Positions 62,801 to 64,000 of a stretch of DNA of 64,000 nucleotides are shown piece after piece. The stretch's first letter is position 1, and each line of letters starts with the position of its first letter. Both the position numbers and the translations under genes were made by a program. The notes beneath the pieces were generated by a model that did not search any database, was not told the DNA's origin, and saw only the letters and a program-made list of their open reading frames with translations. The stretch is from Helopsaltes ochotensis (lineage: Eukaryota; Chordata; Aves; Passeriformes; Locustellidae): NCBI GenBank assembly GCA_013400155.1, contig VXBM01000197.1, positions 1 to 64,000 of the forward strand. Direction: 5' to 3'.

Positions 62801-64000
62801 TTTCAAGGCCAGCATCATAATAGATGGGGGGAAAAAATACAGGCAAGAATGAATACAGGGAGAGGACCCCATCTCTATGTGGACTGTAGCAACGTGGAAA
62901 AGCAAGTTGAAGACAGGGACAGGAAAACTGCAGAAGCTTTCACACCTTTTGGTCCTCCTAAATCCTTTATAAACTAAGGAGGTTTCAGCTGTCCCAGGGA
63001 AAGCTGAGGAATAAGTCAACAGGGCAGTGTAAGTAACCAAACTCAATTTCCTTGCCACCACTTACAGTCATGACAAGGAGCAGTTAACCCAATTCCTGCC
63101 TTAGCCTCAAACATTAACTTTTGCAACAGAAATAAATTTTCCTTCCCACATTGCTGGAAATCTTTCCAGCAGCTCTGTCACAACACAAGTAGCAAGAGAA
63201 AAACTGTTTGACAACCTTTTTAGCCTATATCTTCCCTGTGATGTGGGAATTATATGTCTCTGACCTTTCTTCTCACCAACCTGTCATTTTACATGTTGCT
63301 TCTGCATTTCATCTGAATGTTGCTAGTTACCAGAAGAAAAAAACAAATCATCACACATATCCCTAAATCCAGCTGAAGGCACTAAATGTAACAGTGTGAT
63401 AAAATGGTACCAATTACATTACACTAAAAATCCAAGCACCTAAAAGCATGAAAATGAATAATTAAGAATATCAATCTGCTGCCTGTGATACCACCATATT
63501 ATATCTATTTCAACATAACACCATTAACTGTCACACCTTGGTTGTTTTAAAAATGTATAATTTTGTTTTCTTCATGTCAGTAGCTAAAAATGTTCACTGA
63601 AAAGAGTGGGTTCTGGGTGGAATGTAGATAGAAACAGGAAAAAAAAAAGCAGGAAACATTACTTAGAAATAAGTTGTATTGAGTACTGCACCTAGGATTC
63701 TACTAATGGGGAATGAAAGACATGAAATACATTAACTCAAACACATACTACAGTGGAGGTCTAGCAGAACCAAAAGTAAGCCCAAAATGCAAAGACAATC
63801 AGATGCAGAATGGTCATTTAGTCCAGGCATAGGACTGTTACAGAACAGCTTCTCCAGCAAAGGCATTCTAAACTTACAAATGACCATCCCCACCCATAAA
63901 TCTCAGCATTTTCCACCAAGTTTAGATTGCATCTACAAAGTCAGGCCATGCTTTTGGAAGCGGGAATGAATAATCTGTTATTATTTTACACCAGCTCATT
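50816..64000. other. non-coding region to window end, no gene seen
   Basis: About 13 kb of AT-rich sequence, probably distal 5' flank or first intron of KCNK2. One 20-bp tandem duplication and a (TC)n run near 56.78 kb were seen. The longest open frame (62606-63061 minus, 151 codons) has no recognisable domain. A strong minus-strand donor motif, AACAAG|GTGAGT, is near 60727, with no in-frame ATG before it in the phase KCNK2 needs. Confidence 0.55.
52677..52718. repeat. tandem duplication, 20-bp unit, 2 copies
   Basis: AGAGAAAGATGTTGAGTTGC is repeated perfectly with a 20-bp period and followed by AG. This is a recent small duplication. Confidence 0.96.

Noticed and set aside
62606..63061. 151-codon minus-strand open frame
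   Set aside because: No recognisable domain or splice context. Frames of this length are expected by chance in a 64-kb window.
28161..64000. Distal KCNK2 first exon (the mammalian form beginning MNPSAG)
   Set aside because: No matching coding segment ending at a phase-1 donor was found by eye. A distal exon may be outside the window or too diverged to see.
1..64000. CRISPR arrays, operons, tRNA or rRNA genes, prophage
   Set aside because: None is seen. The direct repeats found are isolated two- or three-copy duplications, and the DNA is a vertebrate nuclear locus.

Overview
The window is non-coding-rich vertebrate nuclear DNA. It is almost certainly avian and perhaps from a songbird. It has AT-rich introns, a sharp CpG island, and three fragments of CR1 LINE, the dominant avian retrotransposon. 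A pyrimidine-rich block resembles the LTR of a bird endogenous retroelement. There is no bacterial or phage-like gene organisation, and no operon, CRISPR array, tRNA or rRNA gene.

The only protein-coding gene I can support is KCNK2 (TREK-1), a two-pore-domain potassium channel, on the minus strand. Two coding exons are present with canonical splice sites. At 25136-25446 is the common exon, with the N-terminal cytosolic segment, M1 and the start of the extracellular cap. At 11432-11549 is the next exon, with the rest of the cap, pore helix 1 and the start of selectivity filter 1. The intron between them is 13,586 bp. The intron after the second exon runs off the low-coordinate end (at least 11.4 kb). 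The remaining exons (filter 1 completion, M2, M3, pore 2, M4, C-terminal tail) are not here.

Upstream of the common exon in the gene's sense lies a CpG island (about 26350-28160), interrupted by an N run of exactly 1,000 bases (26732-27731). It is the likely proximal promoter and first-exon region. The first exon was not identified and may lie in the gap or further upstream. The common exon starts in the middle of a codon (.TG), so the residue at the junction depends on the upstream exon: Val if it ends in G, Met if it ends in A.

From 28.2 to 64 kb I see no gene, only 5' flank or long first-intron sequence. It contains two minus-strand CR1 3' ends (31416-32127, 45683-46225), one older plus-strand CR1 fragment (41541-41812), an LTR-like block (about 50271-50815), short tandem duplications and microsatellites. 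A second assembly gap (710 N) follows a pure (TTCC)n array inside intron 2.

I found no clear new biological system. The observations most worth checking are two unannotated exon-like segments in KCNK2 intron 2. One is a 135-nt, phase-0 segment whose only in-frame stop is its last codon and which would encode a hydrophobic helix. The other is a 248-nt segment with strong splice sites and an open, cysteine-rich frame.
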